Shown here in pieces: positions 8,998-16,575 of a stretch of 64,000 bases of DNA (positions within the stretch are counted from its first letter, which is position 1; each line of letters starts with the position of its first letter). The position numbers and the translations under genes are program-made. The stretch is from JAABRB01 sp963735025 (GTDB lineage: Bacteria; Pseudomonadota; Gammaproteobacteria; Burkholderiales; SG8-39): the NCBI GenBank assembly GCA_963735025.1, contig CAVTJG010000011.1, positions 62,001 through 126,000 of the forward strand, given 5' to 3'. The notes under the pieces are model-generated. The model saw nothing but the letters and a program-made list of their open reading frames with translations, had not been told where the DNA came from and did not search any database.

Positions 8998-10008
8998 TCA
9001 AATCTGTCGGCCTTGTATCCAGCTGAACGTCGTCGATTCCTGCTTCGCGACCTCGTCGGACACCGTTTCGGCAAGCGATTCGAGGCGGTCGGCCTGCCTG
9101 CAGAGAAACTCCTGCGCGTCGGCCGCCTTGCCCGAGAGCGCGAGTGTGGGCACTTTCCACGTCGCGACGAGGTGACGAATGATTCCTGCGTAGTCGTTTA
9201 TGGTGTAAACCTTCAATCGCTGCGCGATGGACGCGAATCGATCGAACAAATCTGAGCGCTTGCAATCGTCCATCAACCGCCCAGGCATGGACACAATGCG
9301 GCGGAGCATTTCGCGGAAGACGAGCACGCCGCGCTCGGCGTCACGCTCCATCACTTCACTCATCACGCGAGTGTAAAACGTTTCGTGGCGTGCCTCGTCA
9401 CCCGCAATGCGTTTGCAGATCCTGCCCAGGTGGGCGTCACCGTTGCGCTGCGCAAGCTCGCCGACGTTCATGTGCGAGATCCTCGTTGCACGTTCCTGGA
9501 ACGAGGTGTAAATCAGGCCCGCGTAGGGGTTCGGGTGCGTATTCGGGTTAAAGCCATTTGCAATGAGATTGTGAACCGTCACCTCGACCGCACGCATGTC
9601 GACGCGGCCGGTCAGGCGGAGGAAGGCGTTCAGCAGATCTCCGTGCCGATTCTCCTCGGCCGTCCATCCGCGCAGCCACTTGGACCACGGGTCGGACGAC
9701 GTGCCGATCTGATCGTCCGCCAATAGGTTCAGCGAGACCGCGTAGTTGGGCAGCGCTTCCTCGGTGACCATGTTGCCGACGAGAACGACCAGCAGCTCGT
9801 CGCTCAGCGCCATCGCGGAACCGCGGAACGCGTCAAGTCGATCGCGCCAATCTTCCGTTGTGAAGTCAGGCAGGTAGTCAGACGGCTGCCACGCAGTCGA
9901 CGGGTCCGTCAGCAAATTCAGATGCTGCCCGACGAACGCCGACATGTCGCGAAGCACCTCAAACTGGGGCTCCACAAATGCGTCCACCGAATCCAGTTTC
10001 ATAGACAT
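8998..10008 (-). CDS. Acyl-[acyl-carrier-protein] desaturase (ferritin-like di-iron)
   Basis: A 336-residue soluble protein of the plant-type stearoyl-ACP desaturase family (FA_desaturase_2). The two di-iron motifs are visible: EENRHG near residue 117 and DEARHE near residue 205, with another Glu in the MVTEEALPNY helix. These enzymes put a cis double bond into acyl-ACP using oxygen and reduced ferredoxin; bacterial members such as DesA1/DesA2 of mycobacteria belong here. A second Met is two codons in. It stands alone, with no ferredoxin gene adjacent, as the leftmost gene of the tRNA-Val island. It may adjust membrane fluidity under stress (inference). Confidence 0.88.
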   Translation of the reverse strand: MSMKLDSVDAFVEPQFEVLRDMSAFVGQHLNLLTDPSTAWQPSDYLPDFTTEDWRDRLDAFRGSAMALSDELLVVLVGNMVTEEALPNYAVSLNLLADDQIGTSSDPWSKWLRGWTAEENRHGDLLNAFLRLTGRVDMRAVEVTVHNLIANGFNPNTHPNPYAGLIYTSFQERATRISHMNVGELAQRNGDAHLGRICKRIAGDEARHETFYTRVMSEVMERDAERGVLVFREMLRRIVSMPGRLMDDCKRSDLFDRFASIAQRLKVYTINDYAGIIRHLVATWKVPTLALSGKAADAQEFLCRQADRLESLAETVSDEVAKQESTTFSWIQGRQI

Positions 10009-10382
10009 CTCTATACCCCGTCGGTGATTCCTGCATGGTCCACCGTCCCGCAGTGACTGGGTTCACCAAGCGTTACGACCGAGCTTACCCTGTAACTCGC
10101 CGGACGGTTAGGGGCGGTAGCGGCCGTTCCTACGGTCCCGATGATTCGAAAATCTGTATTGGGACATTGGACCGGCGGTTTGTTTGTCCGTCGGTATCGG
10201 GAACGGGTCAGTGTGCGAGGATCGACCGAACGTCTCTTATCGGCCGAGGGTGTGCGGAAACGGGTTCTTGCGTCGGCTGTGGGCGATCGATGAGACGCGG
10301 ACGAGCGTCGCTGCGCAATGGCCTCGCTGGGAGGTGCGTGTCGAACGTGGTGATCGAGCCGATTTTTGCAAAGTAAAGCGCC
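10009..10382. other. Gene-free stretch between desaturase and transposase relic
   Basis: About 370 bases with no supportable gene. It must contain the promoter of the leftward desaturase gene. The palindromic GCGCCTCAGGCGCC at 10379-10392 lies at the broken 3' end of the transposase relic and may be left from the insertion-sequence end. Nothing else was recognised. Confidence 0.4.
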
Positions 10383-11206
10383 TCAGGCGCCCAGGAGCCG
10401 CATGGCCTGCAGCGTCGTCTTGCCCTTCTCATCCCTGGCTGCGGTGGCCATCTTGCTGAGCTGCGCCCAGTCGTTACCGACGTTGGTCACTTCGTGGGTG
10501 ACGAACAGGTGGGGCTTGGTGTCTACCGCCGCTTGCACGTTGTAGCCGACGACGTCTGTGCCTTTGGCCTGGGAGATCATTGAGCGGGCATCCGGATCGG
10601 TCTCGGCAATCTGCTCGACCGGGGCGCTCTTCAGCTGCTCGCGGATGGTGTCCATCCGGCGCGTCTGTTGCCGCAGGGTCTCGATCTTCTCGCCCAGCCG
10701 TTCGGTCTTGGCTTCCACTTCCACCGGCTGGGTGCGGTCGGCGGTTTCCAAGGCGTCCAGGTAGCACCTGATGCTCTCTTCGATCTGTTGCTGGCCACGA
10801 TCGCCTGGGTGAAGAGCTTCAGCACCCGGCACAGCTGCACAAAGCGGCGGCACACAACGCGGATGCCGGCGCCGTTGTCCCGGCGGAACTCGGCGATGGT
10901 CTTGAAGTCGGGCGCCAGCCGACCGGTCAGCCACATCAGCTCGACTTTGCGCTGCGCTTCGCGCTCAAGCCGGCGACTGGAGGGGACGCGGTTCAGATAG
11001 CCGTAGATGTACAGCTTCAGCCGCACCGCCGGGTGATACGCCGGTCGTCCAGTGACCGCGGGATCGGCGCCGGCGAAGCCAAGTTGCCCGAGGTCGAGCT
11101 CTTCGACGAAGGCATCGAAGGCGCGTACCGGATTGTCTTCGGCAATATAGTCGTCAAGACACTCCGGCAGCAATGTCGCCTGGTCGCTCACCGGCGCGAT
11201 GAATGC
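10383..11206 (-). pseudogene. IS1182-family transposase remnant with internal deletion
   Basis: Two minus-strand frames together give an IS1182-type transposase. From about 11206 to 10790 one frame reads TLLPECLDDYIAEDNPVR, GRPAYHPAVRLKLYIYGYLNR and ELMWLTGRLAPDFKTIAEFR. From about 10790 down, another frame reads QQQIEESIRCYLDALETADR and on to GYNVQAAVDTKPHLFVTHEVTN. At the junction the expected block around IDGSKFKAVNNRD, with the first catalytic Asp, is missing and the frame changes. The C-terminal third with the remaining catalytic residues is also absent; the frame ends after KGKTTLQAMRLLGA. The gene therefore cannot make an active transposase. Terminal inverted repeats were not found. 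Confidence 0.85.
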
Positions 11207-11361
11207 CGCCGACCAAAAAAATCGATGCAATGTTCGCCATCGCACAGATTCTGGGGCAATCGTGAGGCACATTGCTTCCATCAGCAAAGCCCGCTCGCCC
11301 GCACCAACCGCGGTCTGCAAAAACAGGCGGTCTTATCCAACCACCAAGAAGGAGTCAGGAC

Positions 11362-11565
11362 ATGTCCGTTGCCCGCGTATCCGAAATAATTGCCATGAGC
11401 AAAGACAGCTTCGACGACGCCCTGATTCAGGGTGTGGCACGCGCTCACAAGACACTCAAAAATGTAAAAAGCGTATGGATCCACGATCAGTCGGTGGACG
11501 TGGATAAGGGAAAGATCGTCGGCTACAAGTTGTCGCTCAAGGTCACATTCGTCCTGAACGATTGA
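11362..11565 (+). CDS. Dodecin family flavin-binding protein
   Basis: A 67-residue protein with the full dodecin pattern: VARVSEIIAMSKDSFDDALIQGVARAHKTL as strand and helix, then KNVKSVWIHDQSVDVDKGKI, which contains the flavin-stacking Trp, and YKLSLKVTFVL. Dodecins form hollow dodecamers in the cytoplasm that store or buffer riboflavin/FMN and protect against photochemical damage. An AAGGAG site precedes the ATG at 11362. It stands between the IS relic and a crystallin relic, in the same direction as baeRF3 and HPF, and may share their expression, although about 490 bp separate it from baeRF3. Confidence 0.9.
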   Translation: MSVARVSEIIAMSKDSFDDALIQGVARAHKTLKNVKSVWIHDQSVDVDKGKIVGYKLSLKVTFVLND

Positions 11566-11599
11566 GAACACGAGTCGGACCGCGCCGGGACCCCGAGCG

Positions 11600-11911
11600 T
11601 GGCGCAATACGTTACGTGCGCGGCGGCGCGGGCGCGACGTTATCGTTGTATTCGGGACGGAGCCGGACGGACCGCGGGTTGGCACTCGGCAGCGAGGGGT
11701 CGGGCAATTGCGATGGCCCCTTCAACGATCGCGGATCGTCGTTGCGTATCGATCGGGGTACTGGATCTTCTGCAGCGATGCCAAATTTGGTGGCCAATGC
11801 CGAGCCTTCGGCCGGGGCGAATACCGGAATCTTCCGCCGGAACTCGACAACCGCATTTCGTCGGGCCGCCGGATTTCGAACAGCGATCCTTACACGGACC
11901 AGCCCAATTAG
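11600..11911 (+). pseudogene. Frameshifted beta/gamma-crystallin (Greek-key) protein
   Basis: Two frames together read as one bacterial beta/gamma-crystallin domain. The first frame gives ATLSLYSG and, later, FNDRGSSLRIDRG; a shift near 11757 then gives YWIFCSDAKFGGQCRAFGRG with EYRNLPPELDNRISSGRRI, the W-F/C-x-D-x-F-x-G-x-C and N-R-I-S-S pattern of the Greek-key motif. No single frame covers both halves, and no good start codon was fixed. The gap between dodecin and baeRF3 (11566-12058) holds nothing else. The call rests on motif memory and is tentative. Confidence 0.45.
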
Positions 11912-12058
11912 CGGTAGCCGGACTGCTCGAGCAAGCTCGGCCCGGTCAGATGTCCGCATTCCGAATTCTGGCGCCATAGAAAGCCGAATCCGAACCCGAC
12001 GTCGGCCGGACAAGACATGTTCTGAACCCAAGCCCGCGGCCGCACCCAAGGAGAAGTC

Positions 12059-13213
12059 ATGACGAATCTGCTCACCACTGAATCGCTGGCCGAGTTGGCA
12101 TCGGTGCACGGTCCGACCTGTCTCTCGCTGTACCAGCCGACTTACAGGCGCCATCCCGAAAACCAGCAGGATCCTATCCGGTTTCGCAATCTGGTGAAGA
12201 AGTTTGAGGCATCGCTGCTGGAGAAGTATTCGTCCGTCGAGGCGCGGCTCCTTCTGGAGCCGTTTGAAGCCCTCGCTCACGATCGCACCTTCTGGAACCA
12301 TGCGCTGGACGGTCTAGCCGTGCTGGGCGGGCCGGGTCTGTTTCGAGTGTTCCGGCTCCAGCGGCCGATCGACGAACTGGCTGTCGTGGCCGACAGCTTT
12401 CACACCAAGCCCTTGCGGCGCTTCTTGCAATCTGCTGATCGCTACCAGGTTCTTGGATTGACTCGCCACCATATCCGTCTTTTCGAGGGTAACCGCGATG
12501 TGCTTGATGAGATCGATTTGGCTCCGGGCGTACCCCGCAGGATCAGTGACGCGCTGGGCGGGGAGCTGACCGAGCCGCACCAGACCGTATCCTCCCATGG
12601 CGGCGTCGGCCAGGGACGCCAGCCCATGCATGCCAGCTCGGGCGGGAAGAAGGACGAGGTGGACCTCGATGCTGAGCGGTACTTCCGCGCCATCGACCGT
12701 GCGGTACTGGAACAGCATTCCCGACCTTCGGGCTTGCCGCTGATCCTGGCGGCCTTGCCCGAGCATCAGCATCTTTTCCACCAAGTCAGCCACAACCCGT
12801 TTCTGGTGGTCGACGGCATCATGGTCAATCCCGATCCGGTTCCGATCGAGGAACTCCGGGTACTCGCTTGGGAGGTCGTTGAACCACAGTATCAGAAGCG
12901 GCTGGCCACGCTGGTCGAGGAATTCGAACAAGCCAGGTCGAAGCAGCTTGGGAACGACGATCTGCCCCAGGTAGCCGAAGCGGCGGTGAACGGACGGGTG
13001 GCGACGTTGCTGATCGAGGCCGACCGTCAACTGGCGGGCCGGCTCGACAGGGCGACGGGCCAGATCGAATTCGCTGACCTGAGCCACCCGCAAATCGATG
13101 ATCTGCTCGACGACCTGGGCGAGCTGGTCGAAAAGAAGGGCGGTCGGGTCATGGTCATGCCGGCGGAGCGGATGCCGGGACGGACGGGACTGGCCGCCAC
13201 TTACCGGCATTGA
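12059..13213 (+). CDS. baeRF3-type protein (bacterial/archaeal eRF1-like family 3)
   Basis: A 384-residue protein starting MTNLLTTESLAELASVHGPTCLSLYQPTYR, a pattern I associate with the baeRF3 family: bacterial relatives of the archaeo-eukaryotic release factor eRF1/pelota. The C-terminal part (PQVAEAAVNGRVATLLIEADRQ and the last 60 residues) resembles the eRF1 domain-3-like module. A histidine/glycine-rich linker lies near residues 175-195. These proteins are predicted to act at the ribosome in rescue or stress control; none is well characterised biochemically. A strong AAGGAGA site precedes the ATG. The next gene, 29 bp downstream, is an HPF/RaiA ribosome-hibernation protein, which supports a ribosome role (inference). 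Confidence 0.8.
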   Translation: MTNLLTTESLAELASVHGPTCLSLYQPTYRRHPENQQDPIRFRNLVKKFEASLLEKYSSVEARLLLEPFEALAHDRTFWNHALDGLAVLGGPGLFRVFRLQRPIDELAVVADSFHTKPLRRFLQSADRYQVLGLTRHHIRLFEGNRDVLDEIDLAPGVPRRISDALGGELTEPHQTVSSHGGVGQGRQPMHASSGGKKDEVDLDAERYFRAIDRAVLEQHSRPSGLPLILAALPEHQHLFHQVSHNPFLVVDGIMVNPDPVPIEELRVLAWEVVEPQYQKRLATLVEEFEQARSKQLGNDDLPQVAEAAVNGRVATLLIEADRQLAGRLDRATGQIEFADLSHPQIDDLLDDLGELVEKKGGRVMVMPAERMPGRTGLAATYRH

Positions 13214-13242
13214 GGCCCTCACCACTACAACAGGAGAACAAC

Positions 13243-13590
13243 ATGCAGATCCAAGTCAACACCGACGCCAATATCGAGGGCAGCGAGGCGGTGGCGGCGC
13301 AGATCCGCCGCACGGTGGAGCAGGCCCTGAGCCGATTCGATAACCGCATCACCCGCGTGGAGGTCCACCTGAGCGACCAGGATGGCCCGACCCGCGGCGA
13401 TACCGGTGGCCAGAAGGACAAGCGCTGCGTGATGGAAGCACGCCTGGAGGGCCGTCAGCCCGTGGCGGCCACCCATCAGAAAGCGACCATGGACCAGGCC
13501 ATCCAGGGCGCCGCCGACAAGCTGGCACGGATCATCGACAGCGACCTCGGGCGCGAGACACACGCGGACCGATCGCAGGGCCATGTCTAG
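13243..13590 (+). CDS. HPF/RaiA-family ribosome-associated protein (short form)
   Basis: A 115-residue protein with the S30AE/RaiA layout: MQIQVNTDANIEG strand, a helix VAAQIRRTVEQALSRF, strands ITRVEVHLSDQDG and KRCVMEARLEGRQPVAATH, and a helix MDQAIQGAADKLARIID. HPF and RaiA bind in the decoding centre of the 30S subunit and either dimerise ribosomes or hold them inactive in stress. This variant lacks the long C-terminal dimerisation domain. It follows baeRF3 after 29 bp with its own CAGGAG site, so the two are likely one operon. It is probably an extra copy beside the chromosomal hpf. Confidence 0.87.
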   Translation: MQIQVNTDANIEGSEAVAAQIRRTVEQALSRFDNRITRVEVHLSDQDGPTRGDTGGQKDKRCVMEARLEGRQPVAATHQKATMDQAIQGAADKLARIIDSDLGRETHADRSQGHV

Positions 13591-14093
13591 GTAGGTTTCA
13601 GCGATGCGCTCGCGAGCGGGCTCCGCGCGGAGCGGGAAGCGACGAGGCGCCAATCCCCATCGTCTGCGAGCCGCTGTCGAGTCAGCACAGCACTGCGGAG
13701 TGCGACGCCCTATGCATGCGATTGGCGCCGGGAGTTGCTGCGCGTAGGCGGAAGCCGGATTGCCGCGAGCGGCCTTCTCATGCTCGGTTGTTCAATTCGT
13801 GGCGGTTGACGCTTGTCGCTAGGGCGGAATCACACTAACGCGGTCACCGCTAGTCACTTGATCAGAGTCGTGTCAACTGATCTGGGCACGCAGCAGTCTC
13901 GACAACTAAGCAAGCCGCCAGAGCATTCACCGCGGCGTAGAACGTCTGCCGCGCCCACTTCCAGTGACCGGTCTAGGATCACTTGAAGGACGGGAGGGGG
14001 TCGAGAGCGGTCGATCGTGGAGGGAAGGATTCGGCTACAAATGCGCCGCGTCGCCCGCATGCCACGATGGCGCGCCCACTTGAAGGAGGGCAG
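13591..14093. other. Intergenic stretch of about 500 bp inside the island
   Basis: No supportable gene. Just after the HPF stop lie two short palindromes, GCTCGCGAGC at 13608-13617 and GCTCCGCGCGGAGC at 13620-13633, which could end the baeRF3-HPF transcript although no T-run follows. The rest shows no recognisable homology and may be decayed island DNA. Confidence 0.4.
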
Positions 14094-14276
14094 GTGTGGC
14101 GCCGAATCATGTGGTTCGGCGCCTTTGGCGTGGCCCACCTAGTCTTGACGGGCGCCTTGATCGGCGGGTTTATGGCGCTGACGGGGTGCGATAATAGGGG
14201 TGCTTTCCCCGCCTGCCTGCGGGCTTACGCGCCTGCTGACCGTGTGCTTACTCTCTTGGAATGCGGGCTCGGCTAA
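14094..14276 (+). CDS. Possible small membrane protein next to tRNA-Val
   Basis: From a GTG at 14094 behind a GGAGGGCAG site, a frame of 60 residues encodes one strong membrane helix (WFGAFGVAHLVLTGALIGGFMAL) followed by a short cysteine-containing tail. It ends 20 bp before the island's right repeat. The frame also stays open upstream to 13983 with other starts. No family was recognised. The hydrophobic helix and ribosome site favour a real gene, but its size and position in decayed DNA make chance possible. Confidence 0.35.
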   Translation: MWRRIMWFGAFGVAHLVLTGALIGGFMALTGCDNRGAFPACLRAYAPADRVLTLLECGLG

Positions 14277-14295
14277 CGGTCTAGCCCATTGATTC

Positions 14296-14341
14296 TTGGT
14301 GGGCGGTGCAGGGTTCGAACCTGCGACCCCTGCCGTGTGAA
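14296..14341 (-). repeat. Right attachment repeat, within tRNA-Val(CAC)
   Basis: Identical over 46 bases to 8683-8728. It covers the anticodon loop, variable loop, T arm, acceptor 3' strand and CCA of the tRNA gene. Identity stops exactly at both ends: T versus C before it, and the anticodon stem after it. This is the copy that keeps the tRNA functional. Confidence 0.88.
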
Positions 14342-14371
14342 GGCAGTGCTCTACCGCTGAGCTAACCGCCC
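14297..14371 (-). tRNA. tRNA-Val(CAC)
   Basis: A full 75-base cloverleaf with encoded CCA: acceptor GGGCGGT pairs with ACCGCCC, D stem GCTC/GAGC, anticodon stem CTGCC/GGCAG around loop TTCACAC (anticodon CAC), and T stem GCAGG/CCTGC around TTCGAAC. It reads valine GUG codons. Its 3' half is the attachment site of the island to its left. Confidence 0.96.
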
Positions 14372-14386
14372 CGTGGAGAGTCGCGA

Positions 14387-14416
14387 ATTTAACCATATGC
14401 AGCGGTGGCAGGTCAA
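14387..14416 (-). promoter_or_regulatory. Sigma-70 promoter of tRNA-Val
   Basis: On the minus strand, TTGACC (14411-14416) and TTAAAT (14387-14392) are 18 bp apart. The predicted transcription start falls a few bases upstream of the tRNA 5' end at 14371. The same 95-bp gap serves the divergent alanine dehydrogenase gene. Confidence 0.6.
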
Positions 14417-14466
14417 CGAAACGCGCGAAGACCGAGCAGAGACGGTGGCAACCGGAGGGAACGGGA

Positions 14467-15586
14467 ATGAAGGTCGGGATACCCAAGGAGATCAAGACGC
14501 ACGAATATCGCGTGGGTCTCGTGCCGCACGGCGTGCGCGAGCTCGTTGCGCACGGACACGAGGTATTGATAGAGCACGGTGCCGGCACGGGTATCGGTGC
14601 GGACGACGATGCGTACCTCGGCGCGGGCGCCCGCGTCGTCGACAGTGCCGAAGAGGTTTTTGCCGAGGCTGACCTGATCGTGAAGGTGAAGGAGCCGCAA
14701 CCCGTCGAGCGGAAGCGCCTGCGGCCGGGACAAGTACTCTTCACCTACCTTCATCTTGCGCCCGACCCGGTGCAAGCGAGGGAACTCATCGCATCGGGCT
14801 GTGTGGCGATTGCCTACGAGACGGTCACCTCGCCGCACGGCGGCCTGCCCCTGCTGACCCCGATGTCGGAGGTCGCGGGCCGCATGGCCATCCAGGTCGG
14901 CGCCCACTACCTCGAGCGCCCGCACGGCGGCCCGGGAATCCTCCTTGCAGGAGTCCCCGGCGTCGCGCCCGCGAAGGTAACGATTCTGGGCGCAGGCGTG
15001 GTGGGATCAAACGCCGCCCAGATCGCGGTGGGCATGGGAGCGGAAGTTGTGGTCCTCGATCCGCACGCCGAACCGCTTCGCCGACTTGCGACCCAGCTTG
15101 GGGGTCGGGTCACGACGGTGGCGTCCAACCGCGAGACGATCGAGCAGCATGTGTTGTCTGCGGACGTCGTCGTGGGAGCAGTGCTGGTTGCGGGTGCGCG
15201 TGCCGCACATCTCGTGACGCGGAAGATGCTTGGCCGCATGCGCCCGGGCGCCGTCCTGGTCGATGTCGCGATCGACCAGGGAGGGTGCTTCGAGACTTCC
15301 CGGGCGACCACGCACGCCGACCCCGTCTATCGCGTGGACGGGATCACACACTACTGCGTCGCGAACATGCCCGGCGCCGTGCCGCGCACGTCCACTTACG
15401 CGCTGAGCAATGCCACACTGCCGTTCATCCTGGAGATCGCTGACCTGGGGTGGCGCGATGGCGCTCGAGAACGATCAGCATCTCCGCAGTGGGTTGAACG
15501 TGTGCACCGGAAAGGTTACACACGCTGCGGTGGCCGCGGCGCTCAAGGTGCCGTTCGTGGATCCCGCCGAGGCTGTTCGGGGGTAG
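14467..15586 (+). pseudogene. ald: Alanine dehydrogenase with a +1 frameshift near the C-terminus
   Basis: The first 331 residues are a normal alanine dehydrogenase: MKVGIPKEIKTHEYRVGL start, KVKEPQ and YLHLAPD substrate/catalytic motifs, and the Rossmann motif GAGVVGSNAAQIAVGMGA. It oxidatively deaminates L-alanine to pyruvate with NAD+. At WRD (15451-15459) one extra G at 15460/15461 shifts the frame. The alternate frame restores the family's true C-terminus, ALENDQHLRSGLN through VTHAAVAAALKVPFV, ending at the TAG at 15584-15586. Read unshifted, the frame runs on into the next gene as a false 680-residue fusion. It is either a real recent mutation or a sequencing error; all else is intact. 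Confidence 0.88.
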
Positions 15587-15633
15587 CGTTAGCTGGCGTG
15601 TTTCGTCGGAATGTCGAGAGCGGAGGTGAGCGC

Positions 15634-16509
15634 ATGGAATCACCCGGATTCATCGGATTGGGCGTCATGGGCGAGCCCATGTGCCGCAATCTCGCCCGCA
15701 AGGTCGGACGTCCGGTCCTGGCCTACGATCTCTCGCACGGCGCGCTCGAGCGCCTCGCACCGGACGGTGTGCGCGCGGCCCGCTCGGCGGTCGAAGTCAT
15801 GGACAGTGCATCGGTTGTTTTCCTTTCGCTGCCGAGCGGCGTCGAAGTGAAGGCGGTTTGCCAAGGTGCCAGTGGGCTGATCGCGCACGCACGCCCCGGA
15901 CAGTGCATGGTCGATCTCGGCACTTCTCCCGTTGCGCTTGCGCGCTCGCTTGCAGCGCAACTGGCCGGTAAGGGCGCGACGTTTGCAGACGCTCCGGTGG
16001 CACGTACCCGTGCGGCGGCCATTGCGGGAACGCTGTCGATCATGGTCGGCGCCGACGAACCCACCTACGGTCGCATCGGCCCGCTCCTGGCGACCATGGC
16101 CTCCGAGATCACGCACTGCGGCGGTGTGGGGGCCGGTCAGCTGGTCAAGATCATGAATAACATGGTGTTGGCACAGACCGTCGTCGCCCTTTCCGAGGCG
16201 CTTGCCGCGGCGCGCAGGAGCGGGGTCGACGGAAAGCTTCTGTTCGAGACCCTCGCAAAGGGCTCGGCCGACAGCTTCGCGCTGCGCAATCACGGAATGA
16301 AGGCGATGCTGCCTGGCGAATTTCCCGAACGCGCCTTCGCAACGGAGTACATGCTGAAGGATCTGCAGTACGCGCTCGATCTCGCGCACGAAGCCGGGCT
16401 CGAGATGCGCGGCGCAAACAATGCTCACGCGCTCCTCTCGGACGCGCTTGCCGCAGGATATGGCAAGGCGTACTGGCCAGTCGTCTGCCGGGTGGTCGAT
16501 CACGCCTGA
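15634..16509 (+). CDS. 3-hydroxyisobutyrate dehydrogenase-like NAD(P)-dependent oxidoreductase
   Basis: A 291-residue beta-hydroxyacid dehydrogenase. The N-terminal nucleotide-binding motif is GFIGLGVMGEPMCRNLA; DAPVARTRAAAIAGTLSIMVG is the substrate-binding block, and GAGQLVKIMNNMV holds the catalytic Lys. Relatives oxidise 3-hydroxyisobutyrate, tartronate semialdehyde or similar acids. The ATG at 15634 has a CGGAGGTGAG ribosome site and lies 47 bp after the restored ald stop, so it belongs to the ald operon. Because of the ald frameshift, the upstream reading frame enters this gene in frame, but the internal start and ribosome site show that it is separate. Confidence 0.9.
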   Translation: MESPGFIGLGVMGEPMCRNLARKVGRPVLAYDLSHGALERLAPDGVRAARSAVEVMDSASVVFLSLPSGVEVKAVCQGASGLIAHARPGQCMVDLGTSPVALARSLAAQLAGKGATFADAPVARTRAAAIAGTLSIMVGADEPTYGRIGPLLATMASEITHCGGVGAGQLVKIMNNMVLAQTVVALSEALAAARRSGVDGKLLFETLAKGSADSFALRNHGMKAMLPGEFPERAFATEYMLKDLQYALDLAHEAGLEMRGANNAHALLSDALAAGYGKAYWPVVCRVVDHA

Positions 16510-16575
16510 GCGCGGCCACGGGCGCGTGCTTCACGTAGAATCCGCGCTTTCGCGCAGCACCTCCCGGGCCACGGC

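Larger units (their letters stand above)
8683..14341. mobile_element. Integrase-less 5.6-kb genomic island in tRNA-Val(CAC)
   Basis: The segment is bounded by a perfect 46-bp direct repeat whose right copy belongs to a complete tRNA-Val gene, the geometry left by tyrosine-recombinase islands: the tRNA is restored at one end and a 3' fragment marks the other. The cargo is an acyl-ACP desaturase, an IS1182-family relic, dodecin, a broken beta/gamma-crystallin gene, a baeRF3 gene, an HPF/RaiA gene and a possible small membrane protein. No integrase or excisionase was recognised, so the island is either a decayed remnant or depends on another element's integrase. The boundaries are seen; the mechanism is inferred. 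Confidence 0.75.

Noticed and set aside
14467..16509. A single 680-residue alanine dehydrogenase/hydroxyacid dehydrogenase fusion
   Set aside because: The middle 50-60 residues match neither family, the ald C-terminus is restored in the next frame, and the second enzyme has its own ribosome site and ATG.
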